A stretch of 12,237 bases of DNA from assembly GCA_012514775.1 (NCBI GenBank), contig JAAYZQ010000247.1:1-12237 (forward strand), written 5' to 3'. Made by a program: the position numbers and the translations under genes. Below, one piece after another: positions 5,926 to 12,237 of this stretch (position 1 is its first letter; each line of letters opens with the position of its first letter). This DNA comes from Anaerolineaceae bacterium. Its GTDB lineage: Bacteria > Chloroflexota > Anaerolineae > JAAYZQ01. Under the pieces are notes generated by a model. The model had not been told where the DNA came from and did no database searches. It worked only from the letters and a program-made list of their open reading frames with translations.

Positions 5926-6264
5926 ATGGCAAATCAAGATGCCCCTGCTCCGCGGCGGCCGATTCAGGTCGAGTTGCCCGCCGAGCTGGAGGCAACCTAT
6001 TCGAACTTTGCGATGATCAGCCACTCGGCGTCAGAGACCATAGTGGACTTTGCGCGGGTGCTGCCGAACGCGCCCAAGACCAAGATCTATGCGCGGATCA
6101 TCATGACGCCCATGAACGCCAAGCTACTGCACCGGGCCCTGGGCGAAAACCTGGCCAAGTACGAGGACAAGTACGGTGAGATCCAGGCCCCCAACAAGGG
6201 CTTTGACCCACCGAAGAAGGGTTTCGAGCCACCGGTTGAGCGCATGGGTTTTGTGCGAGACTGA
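5926..6264 (+). CDS. DUF3467 family protein
   Basis: A 112-residue cytoplasmic protein of unknown function. The recognisable DUF3467 core runs over residues 13-86: IQVELPAELEATYSNFAMIS, then TIVDFARVLP and the KIYARIIMTPMNAKLL strand-helix, then an amphipathic helix rich in Lys and Tyr. The tail has a short tandem motif KGFDPP/KKGFEPP (91-103). Two adjacent ATGs (5923 and 5926) are in frame; AGAGGA at 5914-5919 gives better spacing (6 nt) to the second. The gene lies between ssb and der, in the same direction, with hairpins on both sides. No enzyme motif is visible. Confidence 0.85.
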   Translation: MANQDAPAPRRPIQVELPAELEATYSNFAMISHSASETIVDFARVLPNAPKTKIYARIIMTPMNAKLLHRALGENLAKYEDKYGEIQAPNKGFDPPKKGFEPPVERMGFVRD

Positions 6265-6281
6265 TTCGCGGCGCTCGATTA

Positions 6282-6330
6282 CCGGCCGGGTTTTACCCTG
6301 ACCTGTGGGGCCAGGGTGAAGCCCGGCCGG
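6282..6330 (+). repeat. 19-bp stem-loop between the DUF3467 gene and der
   Basis: The left arm 6282-6300 (CCGGCCGGGTTTTACCCTG) pairs over all 19 positions with 6312-6330 when the transcript is read on the plus strand; two pairs are G-U wobbles, and the loop is 11 nt. The same arms on the minus strand would have two mismatches, so the RNA structure is better in the sense direction. The 3' arm ends 9 nt before the der Shine-Dalgarno AAGGA (6340-6344). There is no T-run after it, so a simple terminator is unlikely; attenuation, processing or mRNA stabilisation is more likely. Confidence 0.7.
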
Positions 6331-6350
6331 CAGGCTACCAAGGACAAATA

Positions 6351-7718
6351 ATGCCTCCACCCATCGTCGCCCTGGTCGGACGCCCCAACGTGGGCAAGTC
6401 GACCCTCTTTAACCGCATCATCGGCCAGCGGCAGGCCATCGTCGAGGACCTGCCGGGCACCACCCGCGACCGGCTCTATGGCGACGCCGAGTGGAACGGA
6501 GTGCCCTTTACCGTCGTGGACACCGGCGGGCTGGAGATCGTCGAAAGCCAGAAGCAGCGCGCGCCCCGCGACCAGGTCGCGCCCCTGGCCGTGGCCTCGG
6601 CCGGCTTTGTCGCAGAAATCCGGCACCACGCCGAGATCGCCATCGAGGAGGCCGACGTCATCATCCTCCTCGTGGACGTCCTCGACGGGCTGACGCCCGC
6701 CGACGAGGACGTGGCCGAGGTGCTGCGGCGGACGAGCAAGCCGGTCCTGGTGGCGGCCAACAAGGCCGACAATCCGGCCAGGCAGCAGGCCGCCTTCGAG
6801 TTCTATGCCCTGGGCCTGGGCGAGGTGTATGCCATCTCGGCCCTCCACGGCCTGGGCATCGGCGACCTGCTGGACGAGGTGGCCGGCGCCCTGCCCGTGG
6901 TGGAAGAGGTCGAGGAACCCGACGCCATCAAGATCGCCCTCGTGGGGCGGCCCAACGTCGGCAAGTCGTCCCTCCTCAACAAGCTGCTGGGCCAGGAGCG
7001 GGCCATCGTCAGCGCCATCCCGGGCACGACGCGGGATAGCACCGATACCTACCTCACCTGGGAGGGGCAGGCGATGCTCCTCATCGACACGGCCGGCATC
7101 CGCCGCCGGGGCAAGGTGGAGCGGGGCCTGGAAAAGTTCAGCGTCCTGCGCTCCATGAAAGCCATCGCCCGGGCCGACGTCGTGCTCCTCCTGGTCGACG
7201 CCCAGGACCTGGTCACGGCGCAGGATGCCCACGTGGCCGGCTACATCCTGGAGGAAAAGCGCAGCGTCGTCGTCCTGGTCAACAAGTGGGACCTGGTGGA
7301 AAAGGACACCTACACCATGGAGGCCTACACCAAGCAGGTGCGGTCGGCCCTCCAGTTCCTCGATTACGTGCCGGTGCTCTTTGTTTCGGCCCTCACCGGC
7401 CAGCGGGTGAACAAGGTGCTGCCCCTGGCCTACGAGGTCTACCAGGAGCGCCAGGTGCGCATCACCACCGGCGAGCTCAACCGCCTGGTGGAAGACGTCG
7501 TGGTGCGCCATCCGCCGCCCCACAAGGGCAACAGGCGCGTCAAGTTCTTTTACGCCACGCAGGCCAGCGTGGACCCGCCCACCTTTGTCTTTTTTGTCAA
7601 CGAGCCGGAGCTGGTGCACTTTTCCTACCAGCGCTACATCGAGAATCAGATCAGGCGCCACCACAGCTTTATCGGTACCCCGCTCAAGCTCGTGTTCCGC
7701 GCCCGGGACCGGGACTAA
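6351..7718 (+). CDS. der: Ribosome biogenesis GTPase Der (EngA)
   Basis: A 455-residue double-Era GTPase that acts in assembly of the 50S subunit. First G domain: GRPNVGKS (10-17), PGTTRD (35-40), DTGG (57-60), NKAD (137-140), SAL (163-165). Second G domain: GRPNVGKS (199-206), PGTTRD (224-229), DTAG (246-249), NKWD (311-314), SAL (346-348). The KH-like domain covers roughly 352-455 and ends in the usual GTPLKLVFRARDRD. There is an insertion after the first DTGG (about 66-97) that E. coli Der lacks. The ATG at 6351 has AAGGA 6 nt upstream. It is probably read from the same transcripts as the DUF3467 gene, and the propeller gene starts only 27 nt after its stop. Confidence 0.97.
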   Translation: MPPPIVALVGRPNVGKSTLFNRIIGQRQAIVEDLPGTTRDRLYGDAEWNGVPFTVVDTGGLEIVESQKQRAPRDQVAPLAVASAGFVAEIRHHAEIAIEEADVIILLVDVLDGLTPADEDVAEVLRRTSKPVLVAANKADNPARQQAAFEFYALGLGEVYAISALHGLGIGDLLDEVAGALPVVEEVEEPDAIKIALVGRPNVGKSSLLNKLLGQERAIVSAIPGTTRDSTDTYLTWEGQAMLLIDTAGIRRRGKVERGLEKFSVLRSMKAIARADVVLLLVDAQDLVTAQDAHVAGYILEEKRSVVVLVNKWDLVEKDTYTMEAYTKQVRSALQFLDYVPVLFVSALTGQRVNKVLPLAYEVYQERQVRITTGELNRLVEDVVVRHPPPHKGNRRVKFFYATQASVDPPTFVFFVNEPELVHFSYQRYIENQIRRHHSFIGTPLKLVFRARDRD

Positions 7719-7745
7719 AGGCCTCGCCCGGGAGGGGGAGTTGCT

Positions 7746-9089
7746 GTGCCGCCAAGCGATCCGCGGGGAGTGCGGTTGCGGAGGATCTTCTGGTTCGTGG
7801 TGGTGCCCTTGGCCGCCTGCCTGGCCCTGGCCGTCTGCGCCATCCTGGCGGCCGGAGGCTTCCTGGCGCTCCGCGGCTGGCCGCCGGCGCCGGCCGCCAG
7901 CGAGCCGGACCACCCCCTATCCCGCATCCGGCCCACCGTTCTCACCGTGACGCTCTCGCCGGGCCCCGGCACCCTGGCGACGCCCGAAGCCACGGCGCCC
8001 GAGAGCCCCACGGGGCTCCCCGAGGCAACTGCCGCCCTCGAGACGCCTCCCACGGCCACCGCGGCCCCGGCGCTGCCCTCCGAGACGCCGCCCCCCCTCC
8101 CGACGTCCGCGCCCACCGGAGCGGCCACCAGCACGCCCCAACCGACGCCGGAGCCCAGCGCCACCGGCGCACCGTCGCCCTTGCCCTCGCCGACGGCCAC
8201 CGCCACGCCCTCACCCTCGCCCACGCCCAGCGCCACGCCCTCGCCCACCGCCACCGCCACGCCCAGCCCGACCTCCGCGCCGAGGGGCTACCTGGCCTTC
8301 AGCTCTGACCGGGACGGCGACCTGGAGGTCTATGTCATGGGTGACGATGGCAGCCAGGTGACGCGGGTGACCAACTCCGTAGGGGAGGATAGCCGGCCCG
8401 CCTGGCTACCGCCCCAGGACGGCATGGGGCGCCTGGCCTTCGAGTCGGTCCGCGGCGGCAACTATGACCTCTATGCCGTCGACGCCGCCGGCGGCAACCT
8501 GCTGCGCCTGACCGACAGCCCGGCCGACGAGAACGATCCCTGCTGGCTGCCGGGCAGCAACCCGCGCCTGGTCTATGCCACCGGCCGCGACGGCAACTGG
8601 GAGATCTATGTGGCGAACCCCGACGGCAGCGGCGGGGTGAACGTCAGCAACCACGAGGCCGAGGACTTTAGTCCCGCCTGCTCGCCCGACGGCGGGCGCA
8701 TCGCCTTTGACTCGGACCGGTCGGGCGACTACGAGATCATGGTGGTCAACGCCGACGGCAGCGGCATGACCAACCTGACGCGGCACCCGGCCTGGGACGT
8801 GAGCCCGGCCTGGTCGCCCGACGGCCGCCGCATCGCCTTCAGCTCGGATCGAGACATGAACTGGGAGATCTATCTCATGGATGCCGACGGCAGCAACCTG
8901 GTGCGCCTGACGGACGATCCCGCGGACGACGACCACCCCACCTGGTCCCCGGACGGCAGCCGGCTGGCCTTTGTCTCGTGGCGCACGGGCAACGCCGAGA
9001 TCTGGATCATGAACCTGGACGGCAGCGGGGCGACCAACGTGACGAATCACCCGGCCGAGGATTGGGACGTCGTCTGGGGGGAGTGGTAG
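7746..9089 (+). CDS. Membrane-anchored six-bladed PD40 (TolB-like) beta-propeller protein
   Basis: A 447-residue protein. Residues 10-13 are basic (RLRR) and 14-41 form one hydrophobic helix, so it is a signal-anchor protein with the bulk outside the membrane; Cys25 and Cys31 lie in the helix without a clear lipobox. Residues 46-179 are a flexible Pro/Thr/Ser/Ala linker. Residues 181-447 contain six PD40 repeats of about 44 residues, with blades starting near 181, 229, 273, 317, 361 and 405; typical text is RIAFSSDRDMNWEIYLMDADG followed by TWSPDG. Such propellers bind proteins or carbohydrate at the cell surface; no catalytic motif is seen. The start is a GTG at 7746 with GGAGGGGGAG 5 nt upstream. 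It probably shares a transcript with der. The true partner is unknown. Confidence 0.88.
   Translation: MPPSDPRGVRLRRIFWFVVVPLAACLALAVCAILAAGGFLALRGWPPAPAASEPDHPLSRIRPTVLTVTLSPGPGTLATPEATAPESPTGLPEATAALETPPTATAAPALPSETPPPLPTSAPTGAATSTPQPTPEPSATGAPSPLPSPTATATPSPSPTPSATPSPTATATPSPTSAPRGYLAFSSDRDGDLEVYVMGDDGSQVTRVTNSVGEDSRPAWLPPQDGMGRLAFESVRGGNYDLYAVDAAGGNLLRLTDSPADENDPCWLPGSNPRLVYATGRDGNWEIYVANPDGSGGVNVSNHEAEDFSPACSPDGGRIAFDSDRSGDYEIMVVNADGSGMTNLTRHPAWDVSPAWSPDGRRIAFSSDRDMNWEIYLMDADGSNLVRLTDDPADDDHPTWSPDGSRLAFVSWRTGNAEIWIMNLDGSGATNVTNHPAEDWDVVWGEW
8197..8270 (+). repeat. Low-complexity coding repeat of the propeller stalk
   Basis: Imperfect short units such as CGCCACGCCCTC and CGCCACGCCCAG recur over this stretch and encode Thr/Pro/Ser/Ala-rich sequence within the linker of the propeller protein. 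The C-rich repeats make replication slippage and length variation likely. Confidence 0.6.
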
Positions 9090-9093
9090 CATC

Positions 9094-9378
9094 GTGCACG
9101 TCGGCGTTTGCACCATCGAGCTGCGGCTGCCCGGCAACGACTCGCTCAAGGGCAAGCGCAGGATCGTCAAGTCCATCATCGCCCGCGTCGGCCAGCAGTT
9201 CAACGTCTCTATCGCCGAGGTCGAATCGCAGGACACCTGGCAGCGCGCCGTGCTGGGCGTCAGCGGCGTGTCGTCCAGCGCCGAGTACGTTCACGGCCAG
9301 ATGGAGCGGGTCGTGGAGTGGATTGAGACGAACCGGCCCGACGTCGAGGTCCTGGAGTATCACATCGAGCTGTTGTAG
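9094..9378 (+). CDS. ylxP: YlxP-like protein (DUF503)
   Basis: A 94-residue single-domain protein matching DUF503 end to end: start MHVGVCTIELRLPGNDSLKG, then KGKRRIVKSIIARV (19-32) and FNVSIAEVESQDTWQRAVLG (36-55). In Firmicutes ylxP lies in the nusA-infB-rbfA region, which links it loosely to ribosome assembly and translation; the molecular role is not established. The start is a GTG, 4 nt after the propeller stop codon, with GGGGAG about 10 nt upstream, so translation is likely coupled. Its last 19 bases overlap the 3' end of the opposing PEP/pyruvate-binding gene. Confidence 0.9.
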   Translation: MHVGVCTIELRLPGNDSLKGKRRIVKSIIARVGQQFNVSIAEVESQDTWQRAVLGVSGVSSSAEYVHGQMERVVEWIETNRPDVEVLEYHIELL

Positions 9379-11741
9379 CCCGCCCCTCCCTCCGGGTAGG
9401 TGCGCAGGTAGCCCAGGGCCTCGCCCTTTTCCCCGTCCATGATCACCTCCAGCAGCTTGCCGCCGGCCACGGCCGGGATGTCGATGACGCGCACGTGGCG
9501 CTGATGGTCCGCCATCTCGGGCAGCAAGTCGGCCAGCGCGTTGGGCGCCCCCTGGAAGAACTCCCAGCGAAAGACCGTGCCCTTCTCGTCGGGGTAGAGG
9601 GCCAGGGGATAGATGTTGGACTCGACCAGGTCCTGGAAAAAGTGGGTGCCGTAGGACGGCTCGGCCGACGCCCCGCCAGAGAGCCCGATCTCGATGAGCA
9701 TGGACGTGTTATAGATGTCGGCGTAGCTGACCTTGACGCCCAGGCCGGCGCTGCTGCTCCCCCAGCGGCCCGGCCCGATGAGGATAAAGCGCTCGCCGGC
9801 CAGGACCTGGTTTAGCCGGCCCACCACGCGGGCGATCTCCAGCCGGCTCGTCTCGTCGGGCAGCCGGTTGTAGCCCCTGGGATCGACGTACACGGCGTAG
9901 CGGACGCGGTGCACCCGTCCCTCGGGCACCAGGCGGTCGGAGAGAAAGAGGACGTCGGCCTCGGTCACCGCCGCCGGCATCTCGGTCGTCGTCCCGGCGT
10001 GGTAGCCCGCCTGGGGCCGGCACTGGAGCAGGTGGATGCGGAAATCGGGCTCGGGATAGCCGGGGATGATGTCGGCGGTAAACTCCACATCGACGTTGCA
10101 GCCAAAGCCATCCGACAGCCGGCGCAGAAGCGCCTTCATCAGGGGCACAAAGCGCGTGCGGGTGAGCAGGTTCTCGAAGGTCAGCACCAGTTGATGGGGC
10201 GTCACCCGGGGATCGTACGAGATAGGCGGCTGCAGGTAATCGCCCTGGTCCACCGAGACCAGGAGCCGCGCCGAGGGGAAATCGACGGACAGCAGGCTGG
10301 CCACGGGCACCGTCTCGACGCGGTTGGCCGCCAGGTTGATGACGTCGGCATAGTGCTGGGAATAGTGCCTGGCCTCCGAAATGCTGGACACCGGCCGCAG
10401 TCCCGGGTGGCTGAGGGCCACCATGCGCGGATAGTCGTTGGCGACGCGGTCCACGGCCCGCGTGCCCAGGCCCCACACCAGGCGCATGAACCCCTCCTCG
10501 CTGCGGATCTTGGCCGTCCAGCGAAAGGGATTGTGGCTGAAGGCGACGCCCGCCAGGGTGGGAAAGAAATGGTCGCCATGGCGCTCGCCCTGCACCTCTT
10601 GCACCAGGATGGCCATGCGCTCGTCGTAATCCAGCAGGCCCATCTGCTGCCGGTAGAACAGGGCATCGGGGCTAAAGACGCTGGCATAGACCTTGCTGAT
10701 GGCCAGGAGGAGGTCCTTCAGGTTCTCCTTGGGGCTGCCCTGGTTGGGGCAGAAAAAGCTGTCGTACTTGCCCGCAAACGAAGTGCCCCAGTTGTCCTCC
10801 AGCAGGCTGGAGGAGCGCACGATGAGGGGCCGGTCGCCCACCTGGGCCAGGAGGTCCCGCAGGCTGTCCACCACCCGCTCCGGAAAGCGGCCCCCGATAA
10901 AGGCCTGGCGCACCTGGGGATAGTCGGCCTCGATCTCGGCCCGCGACTTGTATTTCTGGTCGTTGAGGTGGTGGAGGTTGTTGAGGGCGATGAAATCATA
11001 GACCACGTCGGCGCCGATGTAGTAGGACTCGGGGATGACCACGTGGCGGCGCAGATCCTCCAGCTCGGCATCGGCGTCGCCGTCCTGGCCGGCGCCCTCC
11101 AGGTTCAGGATCTTCCAGGCCAGGAGCATGCCCGCCGCCTTCCCGCCGATCTTGCCCCGGCCGATGCGCCGGGCGAGGATGTTCTTCAGGTCGGCGATGG
11201 CAAAGAGGTCCTTGGCAATCCCGACAAAGGCCAGTTGGTCGCTGACCAGCCCCTTGGTGAGCACGACAATGATCTCGCGCAGGTGGTGGCGCACCCGTTG
11301 GCGCTGCTCGGGGGGCAGCCCCTCGTAGGTCTCGCCGCGCTCAAAGATGAGCGACCAGGGCGACAGTTCGGGGTTAAAGGTCAGGACAATGTCCTCTTCG
11401 GGCACCCGCTTGGCCAGCACGTCGCGGACGATCTGCTCGAAGAGGGTGTGGGGCAGGTTGTGGCCGAAGTAAAAGTCGGTGAGGTTCTCGCGGTAGTGCT
11501 CCACCCTGGCCTGCCAGACCTCCTCCGGCTCCTCGATGAGGGGGTCGCGCAGCCCCTCCCGGTCCTGGGAGAGCATGGCCTTGTGCTTGACCTCCTGCTC
11601 AAAGTCACCCGGCGAGATGACGCCCCGGGCAAACAGCTCGGAGCGCATCCGCTGGCGAATGACCGGCGCCAGCGTGGGGTATTGCGTCAGCTCCAGGTAC
11701 AGCTCCAGCACCTTCGGCATCGCATCCAGGTCGATGGTCAC
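9360..11741 (-). CDS. PEP/pyruvate-binding (PPDK N-terminal type) domain protein
   Basis: A 793-residue protein. Residues 1-190 are a mainly helical N-terminal region without a clear family. The ATP-grasp PEP/pyruvate-binding domain runs from about 195 to 580: GKIGGKAAGM (196-205), RPLIVRSSSLLED...SFAGKYDSF (304-329), AILVQEV (377-383), and the closing DVEFTAD...LLQCRP (551-576). A C-terminal block has GPGRWGSSSAGLG (656-668), YADIYN and PSYGTHFFQDLVES (695-708). The phosphohistidine swivel domain (GG-x-TSH-type motif) and the PEP-binding barrel of PpsA/PpdK are absent, so it cannot perform the full synthase reaction alone; ATP-dependent phosphotransfer to a partner, or a regulatory role, is inferred. 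The start is GTG at 11741 with GAGAGG 6 nt upstream. It has its own promoter. Confidence 0.85.
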   Translation of the reverse strand: MTIDLDAMPKVLELYLELTQYPTLAPVIRQRMRSELFARGVISPGDFEQEVKHKAMLSQDREGLRDPLIEEPEEVWQARVEHYRENLTDFYFGHNLPHTLFEQIVRDVLAKRVPEEDIVLTFNPELSPWSLIFERGETYEGLPPEQRQRVRHHLREIIVVLTKGLVSDQLAFVGIAKDLFAIADLKNILARRIGRGKIGGKAAGMLLAWKILNLEGAGQDGDADAELEDLRRHVVIPESYYIGADVVYDFIALNNLHHLNDQKYKSRAEIEADYPQVRQAFIGGRFPERVVDSLRDLLAQVGDRPLIVRSSSLLEDNWGTSFAGKYDSFFCPNQGSPKENLKDLLLAISKVYASVFSPDALFYRQQMGLLDYDERMAILVQEVQGERHGDHFFPTLAGVAFSHNPFRWTAKIRSEEGFMRLVWGLGTRAVDRVANDYPRMVALSHPGLRPVSSISEARHYSQHYADVINLAANRVETVPVASLLSVDFPSARLLVSVDQGDYLQPPISYDPRVTPHQLVLTFENLLTRTRFVPLMKALLRRLSDGFGCNVDVEFTADIIPGYPEPDFRIHLLQCRPQAGYHAGTTTEMPAAVTEADVLFLSDRLVPEGRVHRVRYAVYVDPRGYNRLPDETSRLEIARVVGRLNQVLAGERFILIGPGRWGSSSAGLGVKVSYADIYNTSMLIEIGLSGGASAEPSYGTHFFQDLVESNIYPLALYPDEKGTVFRWEFFQGAPNALADLLPEMADHQRHVRVIDIPAVAGGKLLEVIMDGEKGEALGYLRTYPEGGAGYNSSM

Positions 11742-11776
11742 GGCTCACCTCTCGGGCAGGGTAACATTCTGGGGGG

Positions 11777-11805
11777 AGTATAGCATGGGGGCGGGCAAGC
11801 GTCAA
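11777..11805 (-). promoter_or_regulatory. Promoter of the PEP/pyruvate-binding protein gene
   Basis: On the minus strand TTGACG (11800-11805) and TATACT (11777-11782) are separated by 17 nt. The -10 is identical to that of the ferritin promoter. The predicted start near 11770 leaves a leader of about 29 nt carrying the GAGAGG ribosome binding site. Confidence 0.75.
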
Positions 11806-11824
11806 GGTGAGGGGCTGGAACCAC

Positions 11825-11906
11825 TGAATCACTGACAAAGATGAGGGCACTGATGGGGCCGCGGCCCCATCAGTGCGTTCAGCTTTTTCATCCCCTCAGT
11901 GATTCA
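11825..11906. repeat. Nested inverted repeat with a 30-bp perfect palindrome, candidate terminator
   Basis: The centre is a gap-free 30-bp palindrome (11847-11876; half GCACTGATGGGGCCG), which as RNA gives a 13-bp stem with a CGCG loop. Outside it lies a second perfect 11-bp inverted repeat, TGAATCACTGA (11825-11835) and TCAGTGATTCA (11896-11906); the right copy contains the stop codon of the serine hydrolase gene. The inter-arm segments differ (11 and 19 nt). On the plus strand a T5 run follows (11884-11888); on the minus strand only CATCTTTG follows. It separates two minus-strand genes and probably ends transcription of the hydrolase. Confidence 0.75.
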
Positions 11907-12237
11907 ACTCCTCCACCGCCGGCAGCAGGTGCCGGGCGACGATCTGCTCCACCGGGTCCTCGCCCGCATAGTTGCCCCCCGTAAAGACGACCACCATGTC
12001 CAGCTCCGGAAAGATCATGATCCACTGCCCGCCCCAGCCGATGGCCGAGAAGGCTTCCACGGCGCCCGCGTCCAGCTCGAAGGTGCTCCTCCACCACAGG
12101 TAGCCGTACTCGCCGCCCCCGGGCACACTGGCGTGGGGCTGCGTCGACGTCTCGACCCACTCCCGCGGCACGACGCGCCGGCCGTTCCACTCCCCACCGT
12201 TGAGGTAGAGCAGCCCCAGCCTGGCCATGTCCCGGGG
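11896..12237 (-). CDS. Serine hydrolase, class C beta-lactamase family (C-terminal part)
   Basis: Only the last 113 residues are in the window; the N-terminal part, including the SxxK and YxN catalytic motifs, lies beyond position 12237. The visible sequence PRDMARLGLLYLNGGEWNGR, then VPREWV, YGYLWW and FSAIGWGGQWIMIFPELDMVVVFTGG is the typical end of beta-lactamase/D-aminopeptidase/esterase family proteins; the IGWGGQ segment stands at the third (KTG/HxG) motif position. An internal ATG at 12228 is not the true start, because PRD upstream of it belongs to the conserved motif. Family members are often secreted esterases or peptidases; true beta-lactamase activity cannot be claimed. The stop codon lies in the outer arm of the nested palindrome. 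Confidence 0.88.
   Translation of the reverse strand, partial: PRDMARLGLLYLNGGEWNGRRVVPREWVETSTQPHASVPGGGEYGYLWWRSTFELDAGAVEAFSAIGWGGQWIMIFPELDMVVVFTGGNYAGEDPVEQIVARHLLPAVEELNH

Noticed and set aside
6279..7913. A 544-codon minus-strand open frame opposite der
   Set aside because: It is antisense to a well-supported GTPase gene and has shadow-like composition.
8150..8280. Repeated C-rich units considered as a CRISPR-like or minisatellite array
   Set aside because: There are no constant repeats with unique spacers; the units are in frame and encode the Thr/Ser/Pro stalk.
9909..11783. A 624-codon plus-strand open frame
   Set aside because: It is antisense to the PEP/pyruvate-binding gene in a GC-rich region; its composition (His, Gln, Val, Gly-rich) shows no family motif.

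Overview
The window is GC-rich DNA with tightly packed genes. The proteins together suggest a Chloroflexota bacterium, probably Anaerolineae-like. This rests on the CbiX-like chelatase whose second motif reads TPMMTRGGEH, the SSB with an enlarged loop in its OB fold, a DUF3467 protein beside ssb, a membrane-anchored PD40 propeller on a Thr/Ser/Pro stalk, and a stand-alone PEP/pyruvate-binding protein. The lineage is inferred from protein style only; there is no rRNA marker.

Left part (1-2084). A truncated sirohydrochlorin-chelatase-like gene and a ferritin gene lie on the minus strand. The ferritin gene has a clear sigma70-type promoter, an inverted repeat covering its -10 box, and a rho-independent terminator. 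Divergent from ferritin is a short-chain dehydrogenase whose active site resembles pteridine reductase (Asp/Lys present), with His where the catalytic Tyr should be.

Middle-left (2194-5124). A minus-strand MNT-nucleotidyltransferase/HepT-like pair, a MntA-HepT type toxin-antitoxin module with ATGA overlap, has its own strong promoter. Next is a U32-family enzyme resembling the 23S rRNA hydroxylation protein RlhA. Its predicted promoter sits so close to the ATG that the message should be leaderless.

Middle-right (5178-9378). A plus-strand run of ssb, a DUF3467 gene, der (double-Era GTPase), a membrane-anchored TolB/PD40 propeller and a YlxP/DUF503 gene probably forms one or two transcription units. 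Prominent RNA hairpins flank the DUF3467 gene, including a 19-bp stem just upstream of der.

Right part (9360-12237). A 793-residue PEP/pyruvate-binding (PPDK N-terminal type) protein lies on the minus strand, its 3' end overlapping the YlxP gene by 19 bp. It has its own promoter. An 82-bp nested inverted repeat containing a 30-bp perfect palindrome separates it from the 3' part of a class-C beta-lactamase-family serine hydrolase gene that runs off the window.

No rRNA, tRNA, CRISPR array, transposase or phage gene was seen. Housekeeping genes (ssb, der, rlhA-like, ylxP) mix with a small accessory module (the MNT/HepT pair).
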